Program-made: the position numbers and the translations under genes
In this document: one piece after another, positions 20,607-28,681 of the stretch
Layout: each line of letters starts with the position of its first letter
How positions within the stretch are numbered: the stretch's first letter is position 1
Notes under the pieces: model-generated
The model's database searches: none
What the model saw: the letters and a program-made list of their open reading frames with translations, nothing else
What the model was told of the DNA's origin: nothing
From: JBIKLM01 sp044375105
GTDB taxonomy: Bacteria > Planctomycetota > UBA1135 > GCA-002686595
Direction of reading: 5' to 3'
Assembly (NCBI GenBank): GCA_044375105.1
Contig: JBILNK010000023.1
Location: 1 to 34,762, forward strand
Length of the DNA: 34,762 nucleotides

Positions 20607-23056
20607 CAGGCGGCCGGCTGGGCCAAGGGCTGATCCGCGGGGGCCGCGGCGGTGGCCGCGGTCGCCTTGGAGAGGCCGCGATAGAAGCTGGCCAGGAGCA
20701 GCGCGGCGAGCACCAGCGCCGAGAGCTGGGCCAAGGGGCCGGTGTGCTCGTGCTGCGCCTCCGCCAGGGGCGCGCGCAGGTCCACCCCCGCAGCGGAGAG
20801 CAGCAGGTCGAGTGCAAAGCCAGCGGCCAGGGTCGAGATGGACAGCACCAGCAGGTGGATGGCCAGGCCGCGGCCGCCCAGCAGCCGCCGGACGACCAGC
20901 AGGGACCCGAGATTCGTGGCCGGGCTGGCCAGCAGGAAAACCAGCGCTGCCCCCGGTGAGAGCCCCTTGGCGATCAGGGTCGCGGCGACCGGCGTGGAAG
21001 CGGCCGCGCAGACATAGACGGGCAATCCGACGGCCAACATGACCAGGTAGCCGAGCGGCCCTTGCAGGGCCGGACTCACCAGCCATTCGGTCGGCAGCAG
21101 GGCCGCGATCAGGCCGGAAACCAGCACGCCCAGCACCAGCGGCCAGGCCAGATCGTCGACCAGACGCACGAAGCCATAGGCCAGCGCCGCCCGCCAGCGG
21201 GCCGGCGCGGACGGTCGGGCGTGCTCCGGGTCAGGCAGGCCCCGCGGGGCCGCGCCGTCGACCTCCGCGGCGCAGCAGGGTTCCGGCTCGGGGGCCGGTT
21301 GGGAAGCGTGGCAGCAATCGGCCTCCGCCCCAGCCGTCGGCAGGCCCGGGAACCCCGCCCCGAAGGGCCGCTTGGCCGGCGCGGCCGTCGGACTCGAGAC
21401 CTGCGGGCGGCGGGCGGAGCGCTCGCCCGCGCCCACGGCCAGACCGGTCGCCAGGGCCGTGGCCAGGGCCGCCACCGGTCGCGCCACCGCCATCCAGGGG
21501 CCGAGCAGGCCGTAGGTGGCCGCGATCGAATCGACGCCGGTCTCGGGCGTCGAGATCAGGAAGGCCGAGGTCGGGCCGCGCCCGGCGCCCGCCTGCCGCA
21601 AGGCCGCCGCCACCGGCACCACCGAGCAGGAGCACAGCGGCAAGGGAGCGCCCACCACCGCCGCGATGGCGACAGGCCGGCTGCCTTCCCCGCTCAGCAG
21701 CGGCTGCAGCCGTTCCGGGCGCAGGTAGGTCGAAATCACGCCGGCCATGGCGAAACCGAACAGTAGGAACGGGGCCATCTCCAGGAAGACGGCCAGGCAG
21801 GCGCTGGCGACCTGTCCGAACAGTTCCGGGCGGTGCGCGCCCAGCTCCGGCAGTCCCAGGGCCACCGCGGCGCCCAGCCCGATCAGGGCCGCCTGGACCG
21901 GCCGACCGCGGCGATCGTGGAAGGACTCGGGCAAGAGCTCGAAAACCGTCACGAACAGGAACGTGCCGGCCGAGAAGGCCGCGGCGTAGGGTGCCAGGGC
22001 GCCGAGCTGCAGAGCAGCGAGATGCCCCACGAGGTAGCTGGTCGGGGCCACGGCTGCAAAGGGCAGCAACAGCAGGGACGCGCGCCGGCGCGGCAACTCC
22101 GCCAGGCGCATCAGCGTGCCCATGGAGAAGGTTTCGACCGCTTGATGAGCCAGGAAGGCCAGCACGAAGCCGGTCCAGACCGGGTTGTCCGGGGCGAGGC
22201 CCAGGCCGCCCAGGCCGAGACCGGCGAGCACGGAGTGGATCGAGAGGCCGATGTAGCTGGCGCGCCAAACCCAGCTGTGCTGCCCAGCGCGCGCCGCGCC
22301 GTCGGCGGGTTCCCCATGGTCATCGGCGTGCTCCCCATGGCCCAGGGCGCGGCGTTTGAGCCAGCGATCCACGAGCGCCAGGCAGAGCAGGCCCCCGATC
22401 AGCGCCGACCAAAGCCCCAGGAAGCTCGGTCCATCGCCGGAGGCCTCGAGCAGCGGGCCTTCGAGGCCCGTGGACGGAAGCTCCGCGCCCAGGTGGGGGG
22501 ACGCGCCGGCCAGATCCGGCACGCTCCCCTGGCCCGCGGCGGCCTCGAAGGCGTCAGCAGCCCCTTCAGCCCCGTGGGCGCTGGAGGCTGCGCCCACGGT
22601 CGGCTGAGCCGCGTGCTCTCCGGCGAGGTGCAGGGGTCCAGCCGGATCCGCCCCCCCGTGCCCATGCACGCTGTGGTCATGCGCGCTGTGGTCATGCGCG
22701 CCGTGATCGTGCGCTTTGTGATCGTGCGCTTTGTGATCGTGCGCGCTGTGATCGTGCGCGCTGTGATCGTGCGCGCTGTGATCGTGCGCGCTGTGATCGT
22801 TTGCGACTTGGCTGGGCCCTGCCTGCGCGGGGCCGTCGTGGTGCACCCGGTGGCTATGGGCATGCCCCGGCGCGTGCGAGTGCCCCCCCAGCAGGTCGAG
22901 GCACACGTGCACCAAACTCCCGGCGAAGGTGCCGGCCGAAAACGCCACCAGGCGATGCAGCGCGGTCTGGCTCCAGTGCTGCCAAACGGGCCATAGCCCG
23001 CTCAGCCAGGCGACCACGAACAGGGCCAGCGGCAGGGTCCAGGGATCGAAGTGCAT
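20606..23056 (-). CDS. Fusion of a His-rich ZIP-like module with an SO_0444/ArsP-type permease
   Basis: 816 residues. N-terminal TM helices (about 6-56) lead to a His-rich loop (58-134) with ten HDHxA-type pentapeptides. Further helices (about 213-400) are ZIP-like: IHSVLAGLGLG at 273-283 and LAHQAVETFSMG at 302-313 stand where ZIP helices 4 and 5 carry HxxxE metal sites. The first site has Ala for the acidic residue. From about 412 the protein matches pfam03773 permeases, with the hallmark PLCSCSVVPVAAALR (473-487), STPETGVDS (502-510), a Cys-rich loop with two CC pairs (581-595) and SPATNLGSLLVVRR (711-724). SO_0444-type permeases are linked to Cu/Zn efflux. Transport of Zn or Cu is likely, its direction unknown. 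It overlaps the PPC-domain gene. Confidence 0.85.
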   Translation of the reverse strand: MHFDPWTLPLALFVVAWLSGLWPVWQHWSQTALHRLVAFSAGTFAGSLVHVCLDLLGGHSHAPGHAHSHRVHHDGPAQAGPSQVANDHSAHDHSAHDHSAHDHSAHDHKAHDHKAHDHGAHDHSAHDHSVHGHGGADPAGPLHLAGEHAAQPTVGAASSAHGAEGAADAFEAAAGQGSVPDLAGASPHLGAELPSTGLEGPLLEASGDGPSFLGLWSALIGGLLCLALVDRWLKRRALGHGEHADDHGEPADGAARAGQHSWVWRASYIGLSIHSVLAGLGLGGLGLAPDNPVWTGFVLAFLAHQAVETFSMGTLMRLAELPRRRASLLLLPFAAVAPTSYLVGHLAALQLGALAPYAAAFSAGTFLFVTVFELLPESFHDRRGRPVQAALIGLGAAVALGLPELGAHRPELFGQVASACLAVFLEMAPFLLFGFAMAGVISTYLRPERLQPLLSGEGSRPVAIAAVVGAPLPLCSCSVVPVAAALRQAGAGRGPTSAFLISTPETGVDSIAATYGLLGPWMAVARPVAALATALATGLAVGAGERSARRPQVSSPTAAPAKRPFGAGFPGLPTAGAEADCCHASQPAPEPEPCCAAEVDGAAPRGLPDPEHARPSAPARWRAALAYGFVRLVDDLAWPLVLGVLVSGLIAALLPTEWLVSPALQGPLGYLVMLAVGLPVYVCAAASTPVAATLIAKGLSPGAALVFLLASPATNLGSLLVVRRLLGGRGLAIHLLVLSISTLAAGFALDLLLSAAGVDLRAPLAEAQHEHTGPLAQLSALVLAALLLASFYRGLSKATAATAAAPADQPLAQPAA
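22650..22801 (-). repeat. 15-bp tandem repeat encoding the HDHxA metal-binding loop
   Basis: Ten in-frame 15-bp units, several identical, encode HDHSA, HDHKA, HDHGA and variants. The period is a multiple of three, so unit gain or loss would alter loop length without a frameshift. Confidence 0.9.
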
Positions 23057-23530
23057 CGCGCAGCGCCGCCGATGACGGCGCCTGGATTATCGTCCCGCGC
23101 CCGCTCCCCTGCCAATCGCCGGGGTACCGAATCCGCACCGGATCGAGGTTTGCCTGCGGAACTCCGTGCTCCGCTGCGGCCCATGTCCAGCGGACCCGCC
23201 AAAGTTCCACTGAAATCGAATTCAGGGAGCTCCGCGGCACCGCGCCCGCTGACCGCGAGGCCAGGCCGTGCACCCGGCCCGCGCGCCCGGTCGAGCTGCC
23301 GCCAGCGCCTGCCGAGCGGTCTAGGCTCCCAGCGGTCCAAGCGGCGCTCGAACGCCGCGCGGCGGGCCGGGGCCGCGAGCCGCCCTGCGAGAGCTGCCCC
23401 CAGCCGCCAGGCGGCCGGCCTGAAGGCATGCACCGTAGCCGGCCCCCGGAAACGGCACCGCCGCAAGGCTGGGATCGACGCCCGGGGACGATCCCAGCCC
23501 ATGTGGCTCACGCCACGGCGAACTCAGGCC
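23057..23530. other. Intergenic region between the metal transporter and the DUF481 gene
   Basis: About 475 bp, upstream of the transporter gene and downstream of the DUF481 gene, both on the minus strand. It must hold the transporter promoter; a slightly AT-richer patch near 23205-23230 is the only hint. No gene is supported. A dispersed repeat copy occupies 23401-23499. Confidence 0.5.
23401..23499 (+). repeat. Copy of the dispersed GGCATGC repeat with strong arm hairpin
   Basis: GCCGCCAGGCGGCC and GAAGGCATGC are followed by an arm hairpin whose stem GGCTGGGATCG (23467-23477) pairs perfectly with CGATCCCAGCC (23489-23499), 11 bp. The same GGCTGGGA...GACGATCCCAGCC arm opens each 133-bp unit at 6919-7184. 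The copy ends 31 bp beyond the stop of the minus-strand DUF481 gene and could help end its transcript. Confidence 0.65.
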
Positions 23531-24418
23531 TCAGAACACCCAGCCGATGTTCAGCGAGATGATGTGGTCGGAGCGCTCGTTGCCGGCCACCGGGGTGTTG
23601 TCGAACAGCCACAGGTGTCCCAGGCTGGCGGTCATGCTCTTGGTCAGCGTGTAGACCAGGCGCGAGTCGATGCGCGCGAAGATGTCGTCGGGGTCCTCCA
23701 AGCTGGGGAAGGCCTCGACGAACTGCCGCGCGGTCAGGTCCTCGTTGATCAGCCAGGTCAGGTTGTAGGCCACGCGGGCCGACATGAACTCGGTGTCCGC
23801 GGCGTCGCCCGTAGGCCCGCCGTAGTCCTCGGTCACGTAGGCCAAACCGCCTTCGCCGGCCAGGTCGAACTTGTCGGTGTCATAGATCTGGTAACCGAGA
23901 CCGGCACCGCCTGTGGTGCGCAGCTTCAGGTTGGCGATCTTGTCGGTGTCCAGCGTGGTGCTGCCGTAGCCGTACAGGTCCTTGGTGATCGTGCGGTCGT
24001 ACTTGACGCTGGTGCCGGCTTGCCGGCGGACCAGGTTGCGATCGCCCGTGCCCGGAGCCTCTTCGTCTGCGTAGTTCCAGTAGCCCTTGACGGTCCAGCG
24101 ATCGATCAACTGATCGCCTTCCTTGTTCTCGCGGACGCCGAGCAGGTCTGCCTGAGCCGTGCGCACGTCGGTGTTGCCGCTGGAGATCGAGCCGCCGAAG
24201 TTGACCGCGCCGTCCCACTTGGCCAGCCAGCCGGTCTGGGGCCCCTTGGGCGCGGGGGGAGCGTCCTGGAGCGTCACCAGGCCGGTCGGCAGGGGGGCGC
24301 CGTAGGGGGCCGGGGCGAAGGGGTCGGCGGCGGTTGCCGCGGCCTCCGGCGCGGGTGCGGCGGGCGGGAGCGGGACGATCAGCGCGCCGGCGACGGCCAA
24401 GTGCAGCGGGAAGAGCAT
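23531..24418 (-). CDS. DUF481 family outer-membrane beta-barrel protein
   Basis: 295 residues. A hydrophobic N-terminus (about 7-20) acts as signal peptide, followed by an Ala/Pro-rich linker to about 60. From about 68 the DUF481 (YdiY-like) barrel begins with the typical DGAVNFGGSISSGNTD strand pair, followed by regularly spaced amphipathic strands rich in Tyr, Thr, Gly and Asp, such as LVRRQAGTSVKYDRTI and DSRLVYTLTKSMTASLG. It ends in GWVF, with the terminal Phe that marks outer-membrane barrels for BAM recognition. The function of the family is unknown; salt or envelope stress is suggested for some members. A run of nine C lies about 7 nt before the ATG instead of a Shine-Dalgarno. Divergent from the ABC transporter operon. 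Confidence 0.9.
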   Translation of the reverse strand: MLFPLHLAVAGALIVPLPPAAPAPEAAATAADPFAPAPYGAPLPTGLVTLQDAPPAPKGPQTGWLAKWDGAVNFGGSISSGNTDVRTAQADLLGVRENKEGDQLIDRWTVKGYWNYADEEAPGTGDRNLVRRQAGTSVKYDRTITKDLYGYGSTTLDTDKIANLKLRTTGGAGLGYQIYDTDKFDLAGEGGLAYVTEDYGGPTGDAADTEFMSARVAYNLTWLINEDLTARQFVEAFPSLEDPDDIFARIDSRLVYTLTKSMTASLGHLWLFDNTPVAGNERSDHIISLNIGWVF

Positions 24419-24837
24419 GATTTCGGGGGGGGGTCGGAATTCCTAAGTGGGGACGAGCCGCGGCGGATCGAGGGCCCCGACCGAGGCGGACGGAATCATG
24501 CCGAGGGGGGCGGTTCTTTGCCATCACCAGCGCCAGTCGTCCGTAGCGGCGCACGCCCGGCAGGCAGCCGTTGAGCGGCAGGGCGCCTGGCGCTACAACG
24601 CTCGGCTCCGCGCGGCGCTCGGACCCTCGGATCCAAGGGACCGGGCCACCGCCCCGCTCCCTGGCTAGCTGGCCTGACTCGCTCCCCGCTTCCAGCCGGG
24701 CTGGAACGGGCCGGCCGATCCCCGGCGCCAGCCCGAGGCCTGGCCTGCCTGAGTCCCGGCCGCGCCGGAGCCGCCTCCGCGCGCGGATCGGATCGTTCCT
24801 CCTGGCCCTCCCCAGACCCTCACGACCGCCCCCCCCC
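24419..24837. promoter_or_regulatory. Divergent intergenic region between DUF481 and ABC transporter genes
   Basis: About 420 bp that must hold promoters for both directions. No gene is supported. I cannot identify sound -35/-10 pairs. Nine G (24425-24433), which read as nine C on the minus strand, lie just before the DUF481 ATG, and nine C lie directly before the ABC ATPase ATG. The region is therefore bracketed by slippage-prone homopolymers. Confidence 0.45.
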
Positions 24838-25788
24838 ATGATCGAGATCCAAAGCCTGACGAAACGCTTTGGAGCCTTCACGGCCGTGGACCAGATCTCG
24901 CTGCGTGTCGACACCGGCGAGGTGCTCGGATTCCTGGGCCCGAACGGCGCCGGCAAATCGACCACCATCCGCATGACCACGGGCTTCCTGAGCCCGACCT
25001 CGGGCAGCGCCCGGATCTGCGGAGCCGACGTCTTCGAGCAGGCCCTCGAGGCCCGCCGGCGCTTCGGCTACCTGCCCGAGGGGGCGCCCGCCTGGCCGGA
25101 TATGACGCCGCTCGAGTTCCTGCGCTTCTGCGCCCGCGTGCGAAGCCTGTCCGGCGCGGAGGAGGCCATCCGGCGGGTGGTCGGGCAGGTGCACCTCGAA
25201 GGCGTGCTGCACCAGCCGATCGAGACCCTCTCCAAGGGCTACAAGCGGCGCGTCGGCCTGGCCCAGGCGATCCTGCACGATCCGACCGCGCTGCTGATGG
25301 ACGAGCCCACGGACGGCCTCGACCCCAACCAGAAGCACGAGGTGCGCGAGCTGATCCGCGGCATGGCCAAGCACAAGGCGATCCTGCTGTCGACCCACAT
25401 CCTGGAGGAGGTCGAAGCCCTGTGCACCCGCGTGGTGGTGATCAGCGGCGGGCGTCTCGTGGCCGACGGCACCCCGGAACAACTGATGGAGCGCTCGCCT
25501 CGCCACCGCGCGGCGCGGCTGAGCTTCGAGGGCGCTGCGCCCGCCGGGGCCGTGGAGGCCCTGGAACGCCTGCCGGAGGTGCTGCGCGTCGAGACGCTGC
25601 CGAGCGGCGAGCTGTTGGCCTTGCCCCGTCCCGGGCAGAGCCCGACCGCGGCCGTGGGCGCCCTGGCGCGCGCCAAGGGCTGGGCGGTGCGCGAGCTGGT
25701 CAGCGAACGCGGCCGCCTGGACGAGGTCTTCCGCTCCCTGACCCAGAAGGACGCCGAACGCGCCACCCTGCGCGGAGGTGCCGCATGA
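24838..25788 (+). CDS. ABC transporter ATP-binding protein, GldA-like
   Basis: 316 residues. It is the ATPase of an ABC-2 type exporter. Walker A is GPNGAGKST (34-42), the signature is LSKGYKRRVGLAQ (131-143, the GldA variant of LSGGQ), Walker B is ALLMDEPTDGLDP (151-163) and the switch His lies in LLSTHILEE (183-191). The C-terminal 80 residues form the extra domain common in GldA/CcmA-type ATPases. The ATG at 24838 starts the conserved MIEIQSLTKRFG and is preceded by nine C, without a Shine-Dalgarno. The stop overlaps the permease start by four bases (ATGA). In Bacteroidota GldA, GldF and GldG serve gliding; in other phyla the same set is of unknown substrate, so gliding should not be assumed. 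Confidence 0.93.
   Translation: MIEIQSLTKRFGAFTAVDQISLRVDTGEVLGFLGPNGAGKSTTIRMTTGFLSPTSGSARICGADVFEQALEARRRFGYLPEGAPAWPDMTPLEFLRFCARVRSLSGAEEAIRRVVGQVHLEGVLHQPIETLSKGYKRRVGLAQAILHDPTALLMDEPTDGLDPNQKHEVRELIRGMAKHKAILLSTHILEEVEALCTRVVVISGGRLVADGTPEQLMERSPRHRAARLSFEGAAPAGAVEALERLPEVLRVETLPSGELLALPRPGQSPTAAVGALARAKGWAVRELVSERGRLDEVFRSLTQKDAERATLRGGAA
25774..25779 (+). promoter_or_regulatory. Shine-Dalgarno of the ABC permease gene
   Basis: GGAGGT inside the end of the ATPase gene, 5 nt before the permease ATG at 25785. It fixes the start and supports coupled translation. Confidence 0.75.
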
Positions 25789-26519
25789 AAAACGTCTGGA
25801 CCATCGCGCGCCGCGAGCTGTCGAGCTACTTCGCCACCCCGATCGCGGCCATCTTCCTGAGCATCTTCCTGATCCTGGCGGGTGCCTTCACCTTCGGCCT
25901 ATCGAACTTCTACGGCGGCCGCCAGGCCGATCTGCAATCGTTCTTCGTCTGGCATCCGTTCCTGTACGCCTTCCTGATCCCCGCGCTGTCCATGCGCCTG
26001 TGGGCCGAAGAGCGCCGCAGCGGCACGGTCGAGCTGCTGATGACCCTGCCGATCTCGCCCGGTCAGGCGGTGCTGGGCAAGTTCCTGGCGGCTTGGCTGT
26101 TCGCCGGCCTGGCCCTGGCCTTGACCTTCCCGATCTGGCTGACGGTCAATTACCTGGGCGATCCGGACAACGGCGCGATCGTGGCTGGCTACGTGGGCTC
26201 CTGGTTGATGGCGGGCGCGTTCCTGGGGCTCGGTTCCCTGGCCTCCGTGCTGAGCAAGAACCAGGTGGTCGCCTTCGTGCTGAGCGCCGCCCTGTGCATC
26301 CTGTTCCTGCTGTTCGGGCATCCCGGGCTGATCGGTTTCCTGAAGGGCTGGGCGCCCCAGGCCCTGGTGGACTTGGTGGCATCCTTCGGCTTCCTGACCC
26401 ACTTCGAGGGCCTTTCGAAGGGCGTGATCGAAGTGCCCGCCCTGATTTTCTTCGCTTCCCTCACGGCCGTATGCCTGTGGATCAGCCGCATGCTGATCGA
26501 ACGTCTGCAAGCCTCGTGA
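25785..26519 (+). CDS. ABC-2 type permease, GldF-like
   Basis: 244 residues with about six TM helices (near 18-40, 58-76, 103-125, 140-163, 170-190 and 222-240). The beginning MKNVWTIARRELSSYFATPIA and the following FLSIFLILAGAF fit the GldF family, as does the cytosolic segment MRLWAEERRSGTVELLMTLPI (about 69-89), the coupling element typical of ABC-2 permeases (shown only in part: RSGTVELLMTLPI). It works as the membrane partner of the ATPase encoded just upstream. A strong Shine-Dalgarno sits before it. The GldG-like gene follows after 235 bp that hold no gene but a palindromic GGATCC-rich stretch. Confidence 0.92.
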   Translation: MKNVWTIARRELSSYFATPIAAIFLSIFLILAGAFTFGLSNFYGGRQADLQSFFVWHPFLYAFLIPALSMRLWAEERRSGTVELLMTLPISPGQAVLGKFLAAWLFAGLALALTFPIWLTVNYLGDPDNGAIVAGYVGSWLMAGAFLGLGSLASVLSKNQVVAFVLSAALCILFLLFGHPGLIGFLKGWAPQALVDLVASFGFLTHFEGLSKGVIEVPALIFFASLTAVCLWISRMLIERLQAS

Positions 26520-26754
26520 ACCTGCCGGGGCACGACCCCTGCAGGTCGAAGCGCCCCTGGATCCGGCCCCGGGCGGATCCGCCCCCAGCGCAGAGCTGGC
26601 AGGCCGCAGCGAGGCGCATCTGGCCTCAGAGGCGCCGCGCCCTGCCCGCGCACCCCGCACTCTCCGCCCTCGCCCGCTCCGCGCTCCCCACGCCCCCGCC
26701 AGCGGCCTGCCTCGCGACCGCCCGTCCGCTGTGCGCCCCCCCATCGAGTTCCCC

Positions 26755-28641
26755 ATGCGCTCCTCCAACAAAATCCCCCTGGTGATCGTGCTCGGACTGC
26801 TGCTGCTCTTGGGCATCAACCTGCTCGCGCGCAGCACCCTGGGCGGCCTCAAGGCCGATCTGACCGAGGACCGGCTCTACACGCTGACCGACGGCTCCAA
26901 GGCCATCGCGCGGGGCCTGTCGGAACCGGTGCAGCTCGAGTTCTACTTCACGCGCGCCGCCGGGGACGAGGTGCCGCAGATCAAGACCTACGCCGAGCGC
27001 ATCTCGGTGCTGCTGGAGGAACTGGCGCGCGCCAGCCAGGGCAAGATCGAACTCTCCCTGCTCGACCCGCAGCCCTTCAGCGAGGTCGAGGACCAGGCCT
27101 CCGCGGCCGGTCTCAAGCCCCTGGCCATCAGCTCCGATGCGACCATGTACCTGGGTCTGGTCGGGCGCAACGCGATCGGCGACACCGAATTGATCCCGTT
27201 CTTCGATCCGCGCCAGGAGCGCTTCCTCGAGTACGAGGTCGCCAAACTGCTTTCGAAGCTCGACCGCGCGGAACGCACCACCGTCGGCATCCTCTCCAGC
27301 CTGCCGGTGATGGGCGGTGGTATGGCCATGCCCGGGCAACGGCCCGAACCGGGCTGGCTGTTCGTCAAGCTGCTGCAAGATCTGTACGAGGTGCGCGAGC
27401 TGACCGGCGAACAGACCGCGATCCCCGCGGACATCGACGTGCTGGTGCTGATCCACCCGCGCGAGCTCAGCCCGGCAACGCTCTACGCCATCGACCAATA
27501 CGCCCTGGCGGGCCGCCCCCTGGTGGCCTTCCTGGACGGCTTCTGCGAAGGGCAACCCGCGCCTCCGGGCATGCAGGCCCAGTTCGACGTGGACCGCACC
27601 TCGGACCTCGGGCCGCTGCTTTCCAGCTGGGGCGTGACCCTGGTGCCGCGCAAGCTGGCCGGCGATCGGCGTCTGGCGGTGCAGGTCAGCTACGGGGGCC
27701 GTGGCGGCGCCATGCAGCCGATCGAGTACCTGATCTACATGGCCCTCGGGGCCGACCAGGCGGACCAGAGCTCTCCGGTGACCGCCGGCCTCGATCGTAT
27801 CCTGATGGCCAGCGCGGGCCTGTTCCAGAAGACCGCCAACAGCAGCCTCGAATACACGCCGCTGCTGCGTACCAGCGAGGATTCCCAGGAGATCGACCTG
27901 TCCTCGGTGCAGTTCGGCGCCGACCCGGTGGCCCTGCTCAAGAACTTCGTGCCGGGCTACCGCGCCCTCGATCTGGCGGTGCAGCTGCGCGGCCGGCCCA
28001 AGAGCGCCTATCCGGAGGGCCGGCCGGCGGCGGCCGAGGGGGAGAGCGCAGTCGAGGCGCCCGCGCACGTCTCCGAGGCCAGCGCGGACTTCGACGCGAT
28101 CCTGATCTCGGACGCGGACCTGCTGGCGGACAACTTCTGGACCCAGCGCGACGGGCTGGCGCAGCTCTTCGGCACGGTCACCAAGAGCGCCGACAACGCG
28201 GACCTCTTGCTCAACGCCATCGAGCTCCTGGCCGGCGACCAGAACCTGATCTCGATCCGCGCCCGCGGGCGCTTCGAGCGCCCCTTCACCAAGGTCGAGG
28301 AGCTAGCCCGCGCCGCCGACCAGAAGTTCCGCGATCAAGCCGATCGCCTGGACGCGGAGCTGCGCACGATCCAGGCCCGCATCACGGAGCTGGAAGCCCA
28401 GCGTCCGGACCAGAACTCGCTCTACTACACGCCCGAGCAGATCGCCGAGCTCGAAAAGGCTCGCGCCCGCAAGGTGGAGGTCAACAAGGAGCTGCGCGCG
28501 GTGCAGTTCTCGCTCAACAAGGACGTGGAATCCCTGGGGGATCGTCTGATGTACCTCAACATCCTGGCCGTGCCCCTGCTGATCGTCGTCGCCGCCCTCG
28601 TGGAGGGTGCACGCCGCAAGAACCGTCGGCGCTCGGCCTGA
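26755..28641 (+). CDS. GldG-like ABC transporter auxiliary protein
   Basis: 628 residues. One TM helix at the N-terminus (about 5-25) and one at the C-terminus (about 598-618, NILAVPLLIVVAALVEGA) enclose a large extracytoplasmic part. The segment LTEDRLYTLTDGSKAIARGL (about 36-55) is the hallmark opening of GldG/ABC_transp_aux (pfam09822) proteins. A GATase-like or Rossmann-like core follows (VGILSSLPVMGGG, DVLVLIHPRELS). A coiled coil precedes the last TM (about 515-585). The ATG at 26755 is preferred over a GTG eight codons upstream. CCCC lies directly before it, with another C7 run upstream, and no Shine-Dalgarno. It joins the upstream ATPase and permease in one transporter. Confidence 0.92.
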   Translation: MRSSNKIPLVIVLGLLLLLGINLLARSTLGGLKADLTEDRLYTLTDGSKAIARGLSEPVQLEFYFTRAAGDEVPQIKTYAERISVLLEELARASQGKIELSLLDPQPFSEVEDQASAAGLKPLAISSDATMYLGLVGRNAIGDTELIPFFDPRQERFLEYEVAKLLSKLDRAERTTVGILSSLPVMGGGMAMPGQRPEPGWLFVKLLQDLYEVRELTGEQTAIPADIDVLVLIHPRELSPATLYAIDQYALAGRPLVAFLDGFCEGQPAPPGMQAQFDVDRTSDLGPLLSSWGVTLVPRKLAGDRRLAVQVSYGGRGGAMQPIEYLIYMALGADQADQSSPVTAGLDRILMASAGLFQKTANSSLEYTPLLRTSEDSQEIDLSSVQFGADPVALLKNFVPGYRALDLAVQLRGRPKSAYPEGRPAAAEGESAVEAPAHVSEASADFDAILISDADLLADNFWTQRDGLAQLFGTVTKSADNADLLLNAIELLAGDQNLISIRARGRFERPFTKVEELARAADQKFRDQADRLDAELRTIQARITELEAQRPDQNSLYYTPEQIAELEKARARKVEVNKELRAVQFSLNKDVESLGDRLMYLNILAVPLLIVVAALVEGARRKNRRRSA

Positions 28642-28681
28642 GCCCGAGCCGCGTCCCAAGCCAACCCGCCCCATCCGCCCC

